DNA from: Methanobacteriota archaeon
GTDB lineage: Archaea; Halobacteriota; Methanomicrobia; Methanomicrobiales; Methanospirillaceae
Direction: 5' to 3'
Length of the DNA: 64,000 nucleotides
NCBI GenBank assembly: GCA_029547145.1
Contig: JAKPPV010000022.1
Span: forward strand, 62,001 to 126,000
Of the stretch, positions 62,403 to 64,000 are shown piece after piece. The position numbers were made by a program, and so were the translations under genes. The notes under the pieces were generated by a model. That model saw only the letters and a list, made by a program, of their open reading frames with translations, searched no databases and was not told the DNA's origin. Within the stretch, counting starts at the first letter, position 1; every line of letters begins with the position of its first letter.

Positions 62403-63740
62403 ATGGAGATAGAGCTAATCGCCGTCGGCGGCTACGACGAAGTGGGACGGAACATGACCGCCGTCCGGTGTGGCAAGGAGGTCGTCATCTTCGACATGGG
62501 CCTCCGCCTCGACCAGCTGATGGTCCACGAGGATGCGGAGGTCGACATCATGCACTCGCTTGATCTGATCCAGATCAAGGCGATACCGGACGATACCGTC
62601 CTCCAGTCGGTCCCCGGAACCGTGAAGGCGATCGTCTGCTCGCACGGGCACCTCGACCATATCGGCGCCATCCCGAAGCTCGCCCACCGGTACAAGGCAC
62701 CGATCATCGCCACCCCATACGCGACGGAGCTGATCCGGCAGCAGATCCAGGGGGAGAGGAAGTTCCGGGTGGAGAATACGCTCGTCCCGCTGAAGGCGGG
62801 GCAGCGGCACACGGTCTCCAGGAACCTCGTGCTCGAGTTCGTCCGGACCCAGCACTCGATCATCGATACGGTGACGCCGGTCCTCCATACGCCACACGGG
62901 GCGATCGTCTACGCCTGCGACTTCAAGCTGGACCGGACGCCGGTGATCGGCGCCGCACCGGACTTCGAACGGTTCCGGCAGCTCGGAAAGGAAGGGGTCC
63001 TCGCGGTCATCGTGGAGAGTCCGTACATCCAGCATCCGGGCCGGTGCCCGAGCGAGAGGGTCGCCAGCAACCTCGTTCGGGACGTAATGACCAGTTTCGA
63101 GGACGACAAGAATGCGATCATCGTCTCCGCGTTCTCTTCCCACATCTCGCGGGTGAAGACGATCGCGGAGTGCGCGGAGGCGATCGGCCGAAAACCCGTG
63201 CTGCTCGGACGGTCGATGGAGAAGTACGGCCTGACCGCGGAGCGGATGAAGTTCGTCTCGCTTCCGAAGACGATGAGCGTCTTCGGCAACCGGCGTGTGA
63301 TCGACCGGATGATGCGCCGCATGATGAAGGAGGGCAAGGAGCATTTTCTCCCCATCGTCACCGGTCACCAGGGGGAGCCCGGCGCGCTGCTCACGCGTCT
63401 CGCGCATGGCGACACCCCGTACCAGATCTCCAGGGGGGACAAGGTGCTCTTCTCCGCGAACGTCATACCGAGCCCGCTGAACCAGGCGAACCGGGCAGAG
63501 ATCGAGCTCCTCCTCGAGAGGGCCGGGGCGCGAATCTTTCCGGATCTGCACGTGAGCGGTCATGCATACCGAGAGGATCACTACGAGTTCATCCATCTGC
63601 TTCAGCCACAGCACATCGTCCCCGCGCACGGAGACCTCTCGATGGCCTCGAGGTATGTGCAGTTCGCCGGTGAGCTCGGGTACACCCTGAATGAGGGCAT
63701 ACACCCCATGACGAACGGGCAGCGGCTCCGGCTCAAATGA
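62403..63740 (+). CDS. rnj: Archaeal RNase J (metallo-beta-lactamase/beta-CASP exoribonuclease)
   Basis: A 445-residue 5'-3' exoribonuclease of the euryarchaeal aRNase J type. MEIELIAVGGYDEVGRNMTAV is the start, and SHGHLDHIGAIPKL the catalytic zinc motif; further ligands are in YACDFKLDRTPV. The beta-CASP domain has SAFSSHISRVKTI and VTGHQGEPGALLTRLA, and the C-terminal part has HVSGHAYREDHYEFI and PAHGD. It degrades 5'-monophosphorylated RNA and helps in RNA maturation. In many methanogens it is next to mevalonate-pathway genes; here no such neighbour is visible in the window. Confidence 0.95.
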   Translation: MEIELIAVGGYDEVGRNMTAVRCGKEVVIFDMGLRLDQLMVHEDAEVDIMHSLDLIQIKAIPDDTVLQSVPGTVKAIVCSHGHLDHIGAIPKLAHRYKAPIIATPYATELIRQQIQGERKFRVENTLVPLKAGQRHTVSRNLVLEFVRTQHSIIDTVTPVLHTPHGAIVYACDFKLDRTPVIGAAPDFERFRQLGKEGVLAVIVESPYIQHPGRCPSERVASNLVRDVMTSFEDDKNAIIVSAFSSHISRVKTIAECAEAIGRKPVLLGRSMEKYGLTAERMKFVSLPKTMSVFGNRRVIDRMMRRMMKEGKEHFLPIVTGHQGEPGALLTRLAHGDTPYQISRGDKVLFSANVIPSPLNQANRAEIELLLERAGARIFPDLHVSGHAYREDHYEFIHLLQPQHIVPAHGDLSMASRYVQFAGELGYTLNEGIHPMTNGQRLRLK

Positions 63741-64000
63741 ACGGGGGGGCCCTTTTTTGAGGGGCTCCGCGCTCGCCCTCGCCCCACTCATCCCTACTGC
63801 AAACCCCCATGGGCCTGCACCGCTCGAGACCACCTCTTTGCCGGTGCAGGTGGCGTCGGTCACGAATGGATCGGATCACGTCCGGGGAGTCGGACCAAAG
63901 TTCGAAGTCCATCCGGTTCAGGTCCGGATCATCCATCGGGAACCGGAGGGGCGTCCCCGGAACGGCGAACCTCATCGGGGTGCCGCTCCGCCGTCGACGT
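63741..64000. other. Window end without a supported gene (260 bp)
   Basis: An 80-codon minus-strand frame (63733-63975) begins with a plausible N terminus but ends in a Gly/Arg-rich tail running into the RNase J terminator; I do not accept it. The remaining bases are too short to judge. Confidence 0.35.
63753..63758 (+). terminator. U-tract after RNase J
   Basis: T6 run 13-18 bases after the stop, preceded by a G7CCC run. Confidence 0.55.

Noticed and set aside
63733-63975. An 80-codon minus-strand frame at the window end
   Set aside because: Its tail runs through the RNase J terminator and is low-complexity.
1-64000. CRISPR arrays, insertion sequences, integrases or rRNA genes
   Set aside because: No regularly spaced repeats, transposase-like proteins or rRNA signatures were seen on either strand.

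Overview
The window is archaeal and comes from a hydrogenotrophic methanogen, most likely a high-GC member of the Methanomicrobiales (Methanoculleus-like; the genus is an inference). The evidence is a set of methanogen or archaeal genes: methenyl-H4MPT cyclohydrolase (mch), the methanofuran enzyme MfnB, the F420 ligase CofE, methanogenesis marker 12, pyruvoyl-dependent arginine decarboxylase, the archaeal CoA route (pantoate kinase plus phosphopantothenate synthetase), Orc1/Cdc6, an RFC small subunit, TFE, Trm56, RNase J and a four-subunit pyruvate:ferredoxin oxidoreductase. Many genes have a TATA box 20-35 bp before the start, and short U-tracts follow several operons.

Layout. 1-3595: CoA synthesis operon running into a degenerate RFC small subunit and a methyltransferase. 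3597-5512: PurM/HypE-like protein and iron-sulfur flavoprotein. 5954-9734: arginine decarboxylase, an anchored Cache protein and ThiC. 9949-16611: two hypothetical genes, a membrane protein, Kup potassium transporter, CofE and an M23-like lipoprotein. 16762-22732: ferredoxin-type aldo/keto reductase, a small leaderless gene, DUF92 membrane protein and ValS. 22689-27313: thymidylate kinase, HisA-like protein, MfnB, IMP dehydrogenase, and an ArsR/Hsp20 pair. 28092-33682: duplicated membrane protein, Mch, Orc1/Cdc6 with a zinc-ribbon partner, and YjbQ. 34358-40335: phosphoglycerate mutase, sugar epimerase, marker 12 and porCDAB. 41073-43690: AceTr-type acetate transporter, soluble chemoreceptor and CheW. 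43835-48808: MacB-like ABC exporter with a secreted partner, XRE regulator, DUF2178 protein and a molybdenum-storage-like protein. 49519-53094: overlapping Trm56/ATP-grasp/TFE/HD operon, an ACT regulator and tRNA-Leu(GAG). 53279-63740: SLC13 permease, a NifX-like protein with two ferredoxin-MinD ATPases, a CPA2 antiporter, a P-type ATPase and RNase J.

The metabolic genes form a coherent autotrophic methanogen set: PorCDAB links acetyl-CoA to pyruvate, ApgM serves lower glycolysis/gluconeogenesis, the AceTr transporter imports acetate, and MfnB, CofE and Mch supply or use C1 carriers. The less ordinary parts are the transporter-chemoreceptor-CheW operon, the Mo-storage homologue with a dyad at its start, the NifX/ferredoxin-MinD trio, several perfect inverted repeats abutting starts, a chain of mutually exclusive hairpins after the Hsp20 gene, and an RFC subunit whose ATP site looks dead. 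No CRISPR array, IS element, transposase, integrase or rRNA gene was seen. About a dozen intergenic gaps of 400-800 bp are unusually long for such a genome and hold no gene I can support.
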